Source: Rhizobium sp. P38BS-XIX
Lineage (GTDB): Bacteria > Pseudomonadota > Alphaproteobacteria > Rhizobiales > Rhizobiaceae
NCBI RefSeq assembly: GCF_012641435.1
Contig: NZ_JABAIJ010000006.1
Coordinates: 310,001 to 374,000 of the forward strand
DNA: 64,000 bases
Direction: 5' to 3'
Positions 8,206-17,311 of this stretch are shown one piece after another. Both the position numbers and the translations under genes were made by a program. The notes beneath the pieces are model-generated. The model did not search any database. It saw only the letters and a list, made by a program, of their open reading frames with translations, and was not told where the DNA came from. Position 1 is the first letter of the stretch. Every line of letters begins with the position of its first letter.

Positions 8206-9549
8206 ATGACGAAACTTCATGCACGCACTGCACTGCTTGGCGACGGATGGCACGAGAATGTGCGGTTAACCCTCGAAGGCGGCCGGATCGCCGAGATCGC
8301 GACGGATGTTGCGCCCGAAAGCGGCGACGACAGACAGGGCATCCTCGTGCCGGCTGTGCCGAACCTTCACAGCCATGCCTTCCAGCGCGCCATGGGCGGC
8401 CTTGCCGAAGTCCGCGGCCCGGCCAACGACAGCTTCTGGAGCTGGCGTACCGTCATGTACAAGTTCGCGCTGTCGATGACCCCCGACCACGTCGAAGCGG
8501 TTGCCGCGCAGCTTTATATGGAAATGCTCGAAGCCGGCTTCTCGCGCGTCGGCGAATTTCACTACCTGCATCATGACAAGGACGGCAGCCACTATGCCAA
8601 TATCGCCGAACTGGCCGAGCGCATCGGCGCAGCCAGCGCCGAAACCGGTATTGCGCTGACGCTTCTGCCCGTTTTCTACGCCCATTCCGGCTTCGGTGGT
8701 GCTGCACCCATCGAGGGCCAGCGCCGTTTCATCAACTCGATCGACAGCTTTGAAGCGCTGATGGCAGGCTGCCGCACGATAACCGGTCGCCTGCCGGGCG
8801 CAGAGCTCGGCATCGCGCCGCATAGCCTGCGCGCCGTGACGCCGGAAGAATTGGCGAAGCTCGTGCCGATCGCGGGCGACGGGCCGATCCATATCCATGT
8901 TGCCGAACAGGTGAAGGAAGTCGAGGATTGCATCGCCTGGTCAGGCGCCCGCCCGGTGCAATGGCTGCTCGACAACGCGCCCGTCAATGAGCGCTGGTGC
9001 CTGATCCATGCCACGCACATGACCGAGGACGAAACCCGGCGCATGGCAAGAAGCGGCGCTATTGCCGGCCTTTGCCCCATCACCGAGGCCAATCTGGGCG
9101 ACGGCGCGTTTGCTGCCCCGCTCTTCCTGCAGGAAGGCGGCCGCTACGGCATCGGTTCTGACTCCAACATCCTGATTTCAGTCCCGGAAGAACTGCGGCA
9201 GCTCGAATATTCGCAGCGTCTGGCGTTGCGCGCACGCAATGTCATCGCCGAAACCGGCGGCTCGACCGCCCGCATGCTGTTCGATGGCGCGTTGGCCGGT
9301 GGTGGCGCAGCCCTGAAAGCGCCGGCAGGCCTTGCCGTCGGCAACCAGGCCGACATCGTTTCGCTCGACACGAGCGCCGTGCCCTACCTGTCCGGCGATC
9401 GGCTTCTCGATCACTGGACCTTTGCCGGCGGCGTCAAGGTCGATGGGGTCTGGGTATTCGGTCGCAAGCAGGTCGAAGACGGTCGGCACCAGAAGAGGGA
9501 AGCCATCTCCGCGCGGTTCCGCAAGGCAATGGCAGAGCTCCTCGCGTAA
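8206..9549 (+). CDS. hutF: Formimidoylglutamate deiminase
   Basis: A 447-residue amidohydrolase that converts N-formimino-L-glutamate to N-formyl-L-glutamate and ammonia, the fourth step of the five-step histidine route. The motif NLHSHAFQRAMGGL around residue 55 carries the metal-binding HxH, and SDSNILIS and HIHVAEQ segments follow as in HutF. The ATG has a good ribosome site (GGAAAGGGTGAG). The gene is transcribed away from hutI and followed 51 bases later by hutC. HutF implies that formylglutamate is the next intermediate, which needs HutG; no hutG is seen in the window. Confidence 0.95.
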   Translation: MTKLHARTALLGDGWHENVRLTLEGGRIAEIATDVAPESGDDRQGILVPAVPNLHSHAFQRAMGGLAEVRGPANDSFWSWRTVMYKFALSMTPDHVEAVAAQLYMEMLEAGFSRVGEFHYLHHDKDGSHYANIAELAERIGAASAETGIALTLLPVFYAHSGFGGAAPIEGQRRFINSIDSFEALMAGCRTITGRLPGAELGIAPHSLRAVTPEELAKLVPIAGDGPIHIHVAEQVKEVEDCIAWSGARPVQWLLDNAPVNERWCLIHATHMTEDETRRMARSGAIAGLCPITEANLGDGAFAAPLFLQEGGRYGIGSDSNILISVPEELRQLEYSQRLALRARNVIAETGGSTARMLFDGALAGGGAALKAPAGLAVGNQADIVSLDTSAVPYLSGDRLLDHWTFAGGVKVDGVWVFGRKQVEDGRHQKREAISARFRKAMAELLA

Positions 9550-9600
9550 AAAGCGCTTTTCCTCTCCGCGATTGATCCCTAAGTAATCTGCGGGAGATCC

Positions 9601-10347
9601 ATGTCTCACACGGAAAAGACGGTCGGTATGAATACGAGCAAAGAGGCCACACTGCATCAGCGTATCCTCGGCGATATCGAGAACCAGATCGTCTCGGGCG
9701 CCTGGCCGCCGGGGCACCGCATTCCATTCGAAATGGATCTGGCGGCGCAGTATGACTGCTCGCGCATGACGGTGAACAAGGCGCTGACGCAGCTTGCGCG
9801 CGCCGGCCTGATCGAGCGGCGCAAGCGCTCGGGCAGCTTTGTCACCCATCCGCAGGCGCAATCCGCCGTGCTCGAAATCCACGACATCGAGTCCGAGGTC
9901 CTGTCGCTCAACCTGTCCTATTCGCATAGGCTGACGAAGTTGAGCGAGCGACGCGGACGAACGGAGGATGCACGACGGTTGCAGTTTGCCGGATCGGTTC
10001 CGGTGCTTGAAATAACCTGCGTCCATTATGCCGGTCCCCGCCCCTTCTGCCTGGAGGACCGGGTCATCAATCTCGACGCCGTGCCGGATGCGGCCAAAGC
10101 CGATTTCGCCACCCTGCCGCCCGGTCCCTGGCTGATCAATCAGGTTCCCTGGAGCACTGCGGAACATCAGATCCGCGCCATATCGGTGGAAGGTGATGCC
10201 GCCGCAAGCCTCGATGTCCCGAAAGGGACAGCCTGTCTCGTGGTCGAAAGACGCACATGGAGTTCGAGCGGCCCTATAACCCACGTCCGGTTGACGTATC
10301 CCGGCGACAGGCACAGCCTGGTGGCGCGCTTTACGCCATCAAGCTGA
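9601..10347 (+). CDS. hutC: HutC, GntR-family repressor of histidine utilisation
   Basis: A 248-residue regulator with an N-terminal winged helix (about residues 17-80; DCSRMTVNKALTQLARAGL is the recognition region) followed by a UTRA ligand-binding domain. HutC proteins repress hut genes and release DNA when urocanate accumulates. Its position directly after hutF, and the TGTATATACA palindrome at the hutI-hutF gap, fit this role. A GGGAG ribosome site precedes the ATG by 5 bases. A second in-frame ATG at codon 10 is possible. The gene ends 13 bases before the stop of a small convergent gene. Confidence 0.93.
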   Translation: MSHTEKTVGMNTSKEATLHQRILGDIENQIVSGAWPPGHRIPFEMDLAAQYDCSRMTVNKALTQLARAGLIERRKRSGSFVTHPQAQSAVLEIHDIESEVLSLNLSYSHRLTKLSERRGRTEDARRLQFAGSVPVLEITCVHYAGPRPFCLEDRVINLDAVPDAAKADFATLPPGPWLINQVPWSTAEHQIRAISVEGDAAASLDVPKGTACLVVERRTWSSSGPITHVRLTYPGDRHSLVARFTPSS

Positions 10348-10360
10348 ACCGTGCCACACG

Positions 10361-10516
10361 TTACGGCCGCTGCTGCGCAGGCTCTGTCTGCATCGGAATG
10401 AGACTGTCGGATTGACGCAGCGGCTGCGCGGGATCGACGAGCAGAATACTGAGCGCAATCAGCACCAATGCCAGAATCAGAATGATGCCGATCAGAAGTG
10501 GACGAATCGCGGTCAT
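10361..10516 (-). CDS. Small single-pass membrane protein
   Basis: A 51-residue peptide, MTAIRPLLIGIILILALVL and onward, with one strongly hydrophobic helix covering about residues 6-29 and a short polar tail rich in Gln, Pro and Ser. The start at 10516 is supported by GGAGA 6 bases upstream; the longer frame from 10597 has no ribosome site. I recognise no named family. It converges with hutC and stands alone. A 25-base imperfect inverted repeat lies about 75 bases upstream of its start. Confidence 0.5.
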   Translation of the reverse strand: MTAIRPLLIGIILILALVLIALSILLVDPAQPLRQSDSLIPMQTEPAQQRP

Positions 10517-10828
10517 ATCGGTTCTCCAATCTCCCCAGCCCGGCGCCACAGCGCGATAGGGATTTCGAAACAACCGCCTCAATCTAACGTCAAACATTAA
10601 GTAAAGCTTGATGTTTTCAAACTTATTTAGCCTTTTCCGAACAATTCTCGATCGGGCGGCGATTTCAGCTCACGCTTGTTTGAATAGCGGGCGGCCACAC
10701 CGCCGCATAGGATCGATGCGTCGATGGCCACGCCCGTCCGCCTGTTCAAGGAACCCGCCGGCCCACTTCAGCTTCGCGTCAAACATGGCCGGCAGCCTGC
10801 GCGGCCGATACTCAAGGGAGACATCGCC
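10517..10828. other. Intergenic region between divergent small genes, with an inverted repeat
   Basis: This 312-base gap separates the small membrane protein (minus) from the secreted protein (plus). It contains an imperfect inverted repeat at 10592-10616, AAACATTAAG and CTTGATGTTT around a 5-base spacer, nine of ten positions paired. It could be an operator or an RNA hairpin in the leader of the minus-strand gene. An open frame through 10724-10828 is continuous with the secreted protein gene but has no ribosome site or homology and is taken as non-coding. Nothing else stands out. Confidence 0.4.
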
Positions 10829-11440
10829 ATGCATCGCAAACGTCTGATCACGGGGGCGCTGACGCTCACCATCGCAGCCCTCGCCGCGCTGCAAAGCGTT
10901 GAAGCGGCCGAGCGCGTCAAGGTGCGCGGCACTATCGAAAGCCTCGATGGCGACACGCTCAAGGTCAAGTCACGCGACGGCAAGGACGTCACGGTAGCCC
11001 TGAAGGCCGGCGCAAACGTCGGCGGCGTCGTCAAGGCTGCCGTCGGCGATATCAAACCCGGCGATTTCGTTGGCATTGCCTCGCAGCCGACGGACAGCGG
11101 CATCAACGGCGCCATCGAAGTTGTCATTTTCCCGGCTGCAATGAAGGGCACCGGAGAGGGCGACCGCCCCTGGGACACGCCCAACAGCTCGATGACCAAT
11201 GCCACGGTCGCCAACGCGGTAACCTCGGTCAATGGCCCTACATTGACGCTGAAATACAAGGGTGGCGAGCGCAAGATCAACATCCCCAACGGCACGCCCA
11301 TCGTAACCCTGGCATCGGCCACCAAGTCCGATCTGAAGCCTGGCGCCGGCGTCTTCATCACCGGAGAGCGCAACAGCGATTCCACGGTATCGGCCGAGCG
11401 TGTCGCTGTCGGCCTCAACGGCACGATGCCGCCGATGTGA
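10829..11440 (+). CDS. Secreted DUF5666-like protein
   Basis: A 203-residue protein with a Sec signal peptide (MHRKRLITGALTLTIAALAA, cleavage near VEA). The mature part has two copies of a small beta-rich unit of the type VxGTIxSLDGDTLxVKxxDGKxxxV (about residues 28-55 and again near 130-150), which resembles the DUF5666/OB-like fold of exported proteins of unknown function. The start is fixed by AAGGGAG 8 bases upstream of the ATG and by the signal peptide. It is monocistronic and ends just before a strong bidirectional terminator. The function is unknown. Confidence 0.7.
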   Translation: MHRKRLITGALTLTIAALAALQSVEAAERVKVRGTIESLDGDTLKVKSRDGKDVTVALKAGANVGGVVKAAVGDIKPGDFVGIASQPTDSGINGAIEVVIFPAAMKGTGEGDRPWDTPNSSMTNATVANAVTSVNGPTLTLKYKGGERKINIPNGTPIVTLASATKSDLKPGAGVFITGERNSDSTVSAERVAVGLNGTMPPM

Positions 11441-11472
11441 CAGAGCGTCCGGCTTCAATCGGTTGCTGAACG

Positions 11473-11511
11473 AAAACAGGCGGACCGCAATATTGCGATC
11501 CGCCTGTTTTT
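11473..11511. terminator. Bidirectional rho-independent terminator
   Basis: Arms AAAACAGGCGGA (11473-11484) and TCCGCCTGTTTT (11499-11510) pair perfectly over 12 bases, with an inner CGCAA/TTGCG helix. T runs follow on the plus strand, and A runs at the left arm give a T run on the minus strand. It serves the secreted protein gene (plus) and the RND pump gene (minus), whose stops flank it. Confidence 0.85.
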
Positions 11512-11534
11512 ATAGGTGAAAGCATTCAACTCCT

Positions 11535-14500
11535 TTATTCCGCCGCCTGCGCGTGCGGGCGATTGTCGAGCGCTTCATCGTCGTCATCCTCATCCGGCTT
11601 CGGCTGTTTCCAGGCGATCAGGCGATAGAACATCGGGATGAAGAAGGTGGCGATAAAGGTTGCCGCAAGCATCCCGCCGATGACGCCAGTGCCGATCGCA
11701 TGGCGGCTGGCCGAACCGGCACCGTTGCTGATGGCGAGCGGCACGACGCCGAGGATGAAGGCGAGCGAGGTCATGACGATCGGGCGGAAGCGCAGCCGCG
11801 CCGCCTCGAGTGCCGCTTCCGCAGCACTCATGCCGTCCTTGCGTTTCAGCACCGCGAACTCGACGATCAGAATGGCGTTCTTGGCCGCCAGGCCGATCAG
11901 CGTCACCATGCCGATCTGGAAGTAGACGTCGTTGGTAAGCCCGCGCAGATAGGTGGCAAGCAGCGCGCCGAACAGCGCGAAGGGGATCGCGGTGATGACG
12001 GCAAGCGGCAGGCTCCACTTTTCATACTGAGCAGCGAGAATCAGGAACACCATGATAATGCCGAAGATCATCGCCTGCGTGCCGGCGCCGCTGGTCTCAA
12101 GCTCCTGATAGGCGGAGCCGGTCCAGGCGATCTGGAAGCCTTGCGGCAAGGTTTCGGCTGCCACCTGCTGCATGGCCTTGATCGCATCGCCTGACGTATA
12201 GCCGGGCGCCGGATTGCCGGTGATCTTGGCGGCATTGAAGGCGTTGTAGCGTTCGAGCTGGTCCGGGCCGATGGTGCGCGTCACCTTGATGAGCGTATCG
12301 AGCGGGATCATCTTGCCGCTATCAGAGCGCACGAAGACCTGGCGAAGATCATCAGGCGATTCGCGGAACGGCGCTTCCGACTGCAGGTTGACCTGATAGT
12401 TGCGGCCATAAAGCGTGAAATCGTTCACGTAGAGGCTGCCGAAGGTCGCCTGCATGGCGTCGAAGACGGAGTTGATCGGCACGCCGAGCGCCTTCGCCTT
12501 TTCACGGTCGAGATCGGCACGGAACTGCGGAACATTGGTGTCGAGCGTGGTGCGCACACCTGCAAGTTCCGGCCGCTTGGCGGCGGCCGCCACGAGCTTC
12601 TGAGCCTCATCCGAAAGTCCGGATACACCCTTGCCGCTGCGATCCTGCAGATAGACTTCGAAGCCGCCGGTCGTCGAAAGACCCATGATCGGTGGCGGGT
12701 TGAAGGCAAGCACCATGGCATCCTTGATGCCCATGTTGGCACCGATCATCGGGCCTGCCAGATTGCGGGCATCGAGTTCTGGCGTCTTGCGCTCGCTCCA
12801 GTCCTTCAACGTCACGAAGGCGACGCCTGCACTGCTCTTCAAGCCGCCAGAGAGGAGGTCGAAGCCCGAGACCGCAAAGACGTTTTCGACGCCCGGCAGC
12901 TTCTGGGTGTTGACCAGTGCCTCGTCCATGACGGCCTGCGTACGCGTCAGCGAAGCGGCAGGCGGCAGGATGGCGATCTGGAACAGCGACCCCTGGTCCT
13001 CATCCGGAACCAGCGATCCCGGCAGCGTGTAGAACAGATAACCGGTGACACCGAGGAGACCGGCGACCAGCACGCAGCCGACGATGACGCGCTTGAGGAA
13101 GAAGGCGACGCCGGCGGCATAGCCCTGCGTCAGCCGGTCGAACGCACGGTTGAAGATGCGGAACGGCAGGATCGGCTCGTGATGGCCGGGCTTCAGGATC
13201 AGCGCGCAAAGCGCCGGCGTCAGCGTCAGCGCCACGATACCGGACAGCGTGACCGAGATCGCAATGGTGACGGCGAACTGTTTGTACATCTGGCCGGCCA
13301 GACCGCCCATGAAAGAGACGGGAATGAACACGGCGCAGAGCACCAGCACGATGGCGATGACGGGACCTGTGACTTCGCCCATCGCCTTGATGGCCGCCTT
13401 CTTCGGCGACAGCTTCTCCGTCGACATCAGGCGCTCGACGTTTTCGAGCACCACGATGGCGTCGTCGACCACGATACCGATGGCAAGCACCAGCCCGAAC
13501 AGGGTCAGAAGGTTGATCGAGAAGCCGAGCAGATACATGCCGGCGAACGTGCCGATGATCGAGATCGGCACTGCAATGATCGGAATCAGCGTCGCCCGCC
13601 AATTCTGCAGGAAGACGAAGACCACGATGACGACGAGCAGGATCGCCTCGATGAAAGTATGAATGACCTCCTCGATCGACACCTGAATGAACTTCGTCGT
13701 GTCATAGGGGATCTCGTAGGCGACACCCTGCGGGAAGGACTTCTGCAACTCGTCCAGACGCGTCCTCAGCGCCTTCATCGTGTTGAGGGCGTTGGCGCCG
13801 GGCTGCAGGTAGACGGCGATCGGGATCGCCGGCGTGCCGTTAAGGCTGCTCTGCACCGAGTAGCTCTTGGTGCCGAGCTCGATGCGCGCCACGTCCTTGA
13901 GGCGCAGCGTCGCGGCATTCGCCGTCGAGCGCAGGATGATTTCACCGAAGGCGTCGACGTCGGGCAAGCGACCCTGCGTCGTCACGGTATAGGTGAAGGC
14001 CTGTGGATTGTTGCTCGGCTGGTCGCCGAAGCGGCCGGCGGCAAACTGCGAATTCTGTTCCTGGATGGCGGTCGAGACATCGCTCGGCGTCAGATTGTAC
14101 TGCGCGAGCTTGTCCGGCCTCAGCCAGATGCGCATGGAGTAGTCGATGTCGCCAAGCAGGTTGACGTCACCGACACCTGGAATGCGCTTGAGATCGTCGA
14201 CGACGTTGAGCAGCGCGTAGTTGCCGACATAGGCGCGGTCGTAGCGACTGTCGGTCGAATACATGGCGATGAAGCCGAGGATCGAGGTCGAGCGCTTGGT
14301 GACGACGACGCCGAGGCGCGTGACGTCCTGCGGCAAGGTCGTGACGGCACGCTGCACGCGGTTGTTGACGTTGATCGCCGCCTGGTCGGGGTCAGTGCCG
14401 AGCGCGAAGGTCACCGTGATCTGCATCGAGCCGCTGTTGGAGTTCGTCGACTGCATGTAGAGCATGTTTTCGACGCCGTTGATCTGCTGCTCCAACGGAG

Positions 14501-14693
14501 CGGCAACGGTCTGCGCCACGGTCTCGGCGCTGGCACCGGGATAAGTCGCGGTGACCACCACCTGTGGCGGCGTCAGCTCCGGATATTGCGCGATCGGCAG
14601 GATGCGCAGGCAGACAGCGCCTGCGAGCAGGATGACGATCGAGATCACCGCCGCGAAAACGGGGCGGTCGATAAAGAATCTGTTGCCTAACAT
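11535..14693 (-). CDS. RND multidrug efflux pump, inner-membrane subunit (AcrB/HAE1 type)
   Basis: A 1052-residue resistance-nodulation-division transporter, close to AcrB in length (1049). The proton-relay residues are present: the Asp pair in GIVVDDAIVVLENVERL (helix 4) and the Lys in GLAAKNAILIVEFA (helix 10). The N terminus MLGNRFFIDRPVFAAVISI is typical of HAE1 pumps, and there are two large periplasmic loops. It overlaps the end of the membrane fusion gene by one base (TGATG), so both are one operon. No TolC-type outer-membrane gene follows, so the pump probably uses a TolC encoded elsewhere. Similar systems in rhizobia are named ameAB, smeAB or rmrAB; I do not assign one. Confidence 0.95.
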   Translation of the reverse strand: MLGNRFFIDRPVFAAVISIVILLAGAVCLRILPIAQYPELTPPQVVVTATYPGASAETVAQTVAAPLEQQINGVENMLYMQSTNSNSGSMQITVTFALGTDPDQAAINVNNRVQRAVTTLPQDVTRLGVVVTKRSTSILGFIAMYSTDSRYDRAYVGNYALLNVVDDLKRIPGVGDVNLLGDIDYSMRIWLRPDKLAQYNLTPSDVSTAIQEQNSQFAAGRFGDQPSNNPQAFTYTVTTQGRLPDVDAFGEIILRSTANAATLRLKDVARIELGTKSYSVQSSLNGTPAIPIAVYLQPGANALNTMKALRTRLDELQKSFPQGVAYEIPYDTTKFIQVSIEEVIHTFIEAILLVVIVVFVFLQNWRATLIPIIAVPISIIGTFAGMYLLGFSINLLTLFGLVLAIGIVVDDAIVVLENVERLMSTEKLSPKKAAIKAMGEVTGPVIAIVLVLCAVFIPVSFMGGLAGQMYKQFAVTIAISVTLSGIVALTLTPALCALILKPGHHEPILPFRIFNRAFDRLTQGYAAGVAFFLKRVIVGCVLVAGLLGVTGYLFYTLPGSLVPDEDQGSLFQIAILPPAASLTRTQAVMDEALVNTQKLPGVENVFAVSGFDLLSGGLKSSAGVAFVTLKDWSERKTPELDARNLAGPMIGANMGIKDAMVLAFNPPPIMGLSTTGGFEVYLQDRSGKGVSGLSDEAQKLVAAAAKRPELAGVRTTLDTNVPQFRADLDREKAKALGVPINSVFDAMQATFGSLYVNDFTLYGRNYQVNLQSEAPFRESPDDLRQVFVRSDSGKMIPLDTLIKVTRTIGPDQLERYNAFNAAKITGNPAPGYTSGDAIKAMQQVAAETLPQGFQIAWTGSAYQELETSGAGTQAMIFGIIMVFLILAAQYEKWSLPLAVITAIPFALFGALLATYLRGLTNDVYFQIGMVTLIGLAAKNAILIVEFAVLKRKDGMSAAEAALEAARLRFRPIVMTSLAFILGVVPLAISNGAGSASRHAIGTGVIGGMLAATFIATFFIPMFYRLIAWKQPKPDEDDDDEALDNRPHAQAAE

Positions 14694-15862
14694 CAGTTCT
14701 GCGCCACCTTTTTCGCGTCTTTAGGCGTTGCATCTGCGGTCGCCTGCACCGGAGCGCCCGGACGCACCTTGATGATGCCTTCGGTGATAAGCTTGTCGCC
14801 GGCCTTCAGGCCTGAGAGCACCAGCCAGCTGCTGCCGATCTTCTGGCCGAGCGTGACCGGATTGACGTGTGCCTTGCCATCCTGATCGATCGTGTAGACG
14901 AACTGGCCCTGCGGGCTCTGCATCAGCGCCACTTCGGGGATCGTGATGGCGTTGTCGAGCGAAACGCCCGTCACCTTCGCCCGCACGAACTGGCCCGGCA
15001 GCAGCCGGCGATCGGGATTGTCGACCACGGCGCGCGCCTGAAGCGTTCCGGTGGACACGTCGATCGTGGAGGACGTGAAGTCGACGACACCGTCATGATC
15101 GTAGGACGAACCATCGCCGAACGAGATCTTCACACCGAGATTCGGCGCCTCGCCCTTGGCCTTCTTCATGTCGATCAGGCGGCGCACTTCGGCAGCCTCG
15201 GCATCGGAGAAGGAGAAGTTGACATAGACCGGATCGAGCTGGGTGATGCTGGTGAGCAAGCCGCTGTCGCCCGTCGTGCCGATCAGGCTGCCTTCGGAGA
15301 CCTGTTCGAGGCTGGTAATGCCGCCGACCGGGGCCGTGACCTGGGTATAGTCGAGATTGAGCTGCGCCGTCTGAACCTGTGCTTGCGCAGCCGCAACGGC
15401 TGCTTCCGCCAGCTCCCGCGCCGAAATGGCATCATCACGCGCCTTCTGTGTCGCGGCATTCTGCTGGAAGAGCGTGACGTTGCGCTTCTCTTCGCGCTGG
15501 GTCTGGGTCAGCTGCGCCTGGCTTTGCTGCAATTGCGCCTGAGCCTGCGCGAGGGCTGCCTTGTACGTCGCGGGATCGATGAGGAAGAGCACGTCGCCGG
15601 CCTTCACCTCGGCACCTTCGACAAAGTTTCTTTTCAACAGGATACCGCCGACGCGAGCCCGCACATCGACTTGCCTAAAGGCGGAGATGCGCGCAGCATA
15701 TTCGTAGGAGAGCGCCACGGTCTGCGGCTTGACGTCGACCACGGTTACCTGCGGCGGCGGCATCTGTCCGGCCTGTTGCGCGAATGATGGGGATGCGCAG
15801 AAAAAGAGCAGCCCGGCTGCAAGAAGACTGCTGCGCAGAAGGAGGGTTTTATGCGTCGTCAT
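14693..15862 (-). CDS. RND efflux periplasmic adaptor (AcrA/membrane fusion type)
   Basis: A 389-residue periplasmic adaptor linking the RND pump to an outer-membrane channel. After a signal peptide (MTTHKTLLLRSSLLAAGLLF, cleavage near SFA) come the lipoyl half-motif VRARVGGILLKRNFVEGAEV, a long Gln/Ala-rich alpha-helical hairpin (about residues 105-165) and the second lipoyl half TAPVGGIT. A Cys lies in the signal region but the surrounding residues are not a lipobox, so it is probably not a lipoprotein, unlike E. coli AcrA. It is the first gene of the pump operon, divergent from the TetR gene. Confidence 0.93.
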   Translation of the reverse strand: MTTHKTLLLRSSLLAAGLLFFCASPSFAQQAGQMPPPQVTVVDVKPQTVALSYEYAARISAFRQVDVRARVGGILLKRNFVEGAEVKAGDVLFLIDPATYKAALAQAQAQLQQSQAQLTQTQREEKRNVTLFQQNAATQKARDDAISARELAEAAVAAAQAQVQTAQLNLDYTQVTAPVGGITSLEQVSEGSLIGTTGDSGLLTSITQLDPVYVNFSFSDAEAAEVRRLIDMKKAKGEAPNLGVKISFGDGSSYDHDGVVDFTSSTIDVSTGTLQARAVVDNPDRRLLPGQFVRAKVTGVSLDNAITIPEVALMQSPQGQFVYTIDQDGKAHVNPVTLGQKIGSSWLVLSGLKAGDKLITEGIIKVRPGAPVQATADATPKDAKKVAQN

Positions 15863-15906
15863 GGGAAAGTCACCGCGATTTCAGACATTTTTGTTGCGTT
15901 GCAATA

Positions 15907-15930
15907 TACAAACATTCATGAATGATTGTA
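15907..15930. promoter_or_regulatory. AcrR/TtgR-type operator between the efflux operon and its TetR regulator
   Basis: A 24-base palindrome with arms TACAAACATTCA and TGAATGATTGTA; 11 of 12 base pairs are symmetric. It closely resembles the E. coli AcrR operator, which has arms TACATACATTTG and TGAATGTATGTA. It lies 45 bases upstream of the adaptor gene start and about 134 bases upstream of the TetR gene, so one regulator could control both directions. Confidence 0.75.
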
Positions 15931-16063
15931 AATATCAAATCGACATCGCTCGTGCGGCCGGCATCGGGAACCTTTTGCTGGCTCCAAATATTACCGTATG
16001 GAATCATGACGATAGAGCGCGGCGAATCCCCCCGTTTCGCCCGCGGAAAGTTTGAGGAGGAGC

Positions 16064-16687
16064 ATGCGCAGAACCAAGGAAGATGCCGCCAAGACGAGGG
16101 AGGATGTCCTCAGGGCCGCCGCCGAGATTTTCTATGAGAATGGCGTCAGCGGCTCCAGCCTCGAAAAGATTGCCCAGCGCGCCGGCGTAACGCGCGGTGC
16201 GATCTACTGGCATTTCAAGGACAAGGCAGAGGTGCTGACGGCGCTTCACAGCGAGATCCGCCTGCCGCAGGAAACCATCGTCGACTATGCGATCGAGCAT
16301 GGCCATGAAGACCCGCTCGGTCTCATCGAGCAGGCGACGATCGAGGTTTTACAGATCCTGGTGGAGGACGAACATCAGCAGCGCGTCTTTGCCATCATGA
16401 TCCTCGGCTGCGAATTTACGGAGCATCCGTCCGACGCAGCCCAGCGCATCGTCATGGCCAATGACGAGATGTTCGGCAAATTGCAGAAATTGATCGAGAT
16501 GGCCAATGAGCGCCATACACTCGGGCCGGTATGGACCGTGAATACGGCGGCACGCGGCATTCAATGCTCGATGAATGGCCTACTGGCGGAATGGCTGCGC
16601 GCCGGAAAGTCTTTTCCCCTGGTCGATGTCGGCGAGCGGCTGATCCGCAGCCTCGTCGGCTCGATGCGATGCGGCGACAACCGGTAA
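16064..16687 (+). CDS. TetR/AcrR-family repressor of the adjacent RND pump
   Basis: A 207-residue regulator starting MRRTKEDAAKTREDVLRAA, the common AcrR/TtgR opening. The helix-turn-helix covers about residues 27-50 (SLEKIAQRAGVTRGAIYWHFKDK), and the C-terminal domain should bind pump substrates. The start at 16064 is fixed by GAGGAGG four bases upstream; a TTG twelve bases earlier overlaps that site and is rejected. Divergent from the pump genes, with an AcrR-type palindrome in the gap, it is most likely their local repressor. Its stop codon directly abuts the stop codon of the convergent Lrp gene. Confidence 0.9.
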   Translation: MRRTKEDAAKTREDVLRAAAEIFYENGVSGSSLEKIAQRAGVTRGAIYWHFKDKAEVLTALHSEIRLPQETIVDYAIEHGHEDPLGLIEQATIEVLQILVEDEHQQRVFAIMILGCEFTEHPSDAAQRIVMANDEMFGKLQKLIEMANERHTLGPVWTVNTAARGIQCSMNGLLAEWLRAGKSFPLVDVGERLIRSLVGSMRCGDNR

Positions 16688-17158
16688 CTATGCGCCAGCA
16701 TGCCGCATGGCTTCGGCCAGTGAAATATCCGACTTGATTTCCCGCGTCGACATGGACGTGACCGTGTGGCGCACGCCGGGCAGCCGGTTAAGCTCCTGTC
16801 GCAGCAGGCGGTCGAGCGCCGCCATGTCGGTCGCGAGAATATGCAGGAGATAATCGGCCTCCCCCGTCGTCGCATGACAGCGCCAGATCAGCGGATGCCG
16901 GCGCACGGCGGCCTCGAATGCGTCGAAGCGCTCGACATCGATCGATACCTGCACGAAAGCTTCGAGGCCAAAGCCCAGACGAGGCGGATCGAGCAGCGTT
17001 CGATACCCACGGATCACACCCGCCTCCTCCAGCGCCTTCACCCGCTTCCAGCATGGCGTTTTGCTGAGACCGACCACGTCAGCAAGTGCTGCAAACGAGA
17101 TGCGGGCATCGGCTTCAAGAGCGGAAATGATCTTGTGATCCACTGCATCCAATTCCAT
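16688..17158 (-). CDS. Lrp/AsnC-family transcriptional regulator
   Basis: A 156-residue regulator with an N-terminal helix-turn-helix (ALADVVGLSKTPCWKRVKAL, about residues 24-44) and a C-terminal RAM ligand-binding domain (GEADYLLHILATDMAALDRLL). The ATG at 17158 follows GGAGAG closely; a TTG twelve bases upstream overlaps that site. It is divergent from the tryptophan-dioxygenase-like gene with a 153-base gap. In Pseudomonas an Lrp-type regulator, KynR, lies next to and controls kynurenine genes, so this one may sense an amino acid, possibly tryptophan or a derivative, and control its neighbour. That link is by position only. Confidence 0.88.
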   Translation of the reverse strand: MELDAVDHKIISALEADARISFAALADVVGLSKTPCWKRVKALEEAGVIRGYRTLLDPPRLGFGLEAFVQVSIDVERFDAFEAAVRRHPLIWRCHATTGEADYLLHILATDMAALDRLLRQELNRLPGVRHTVTSMSTREIKSDISLAEAMRHAGA

Positions 17159-17311
17159 CGTTCTCTCCAAGCGCTATCTGCATATACGATCGTACTATAT
17201 TTTTCCTGTTTTGGATGACAAATAGGAACAATGTTCAAGCTGAAATTTCGTATTCTTGGGGAAGAGCAAATGTGCTTGCCGGCGCAAAGCCGGAACCAAA
17301 GGGAACGGACT

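Noticed and set aside
9549..9560. AAAAGCGCTTTT palindrome after hutF
   Set aside because: No loop and only a 6-base arm, so it is a poor terminator, and it does not match the HutC-type site.
13179..14690. 503-codon plus-strand frame over the RND pump
   Set aside because: Antisense shadow, very rich in Arg, Asp and His, no homology seen.
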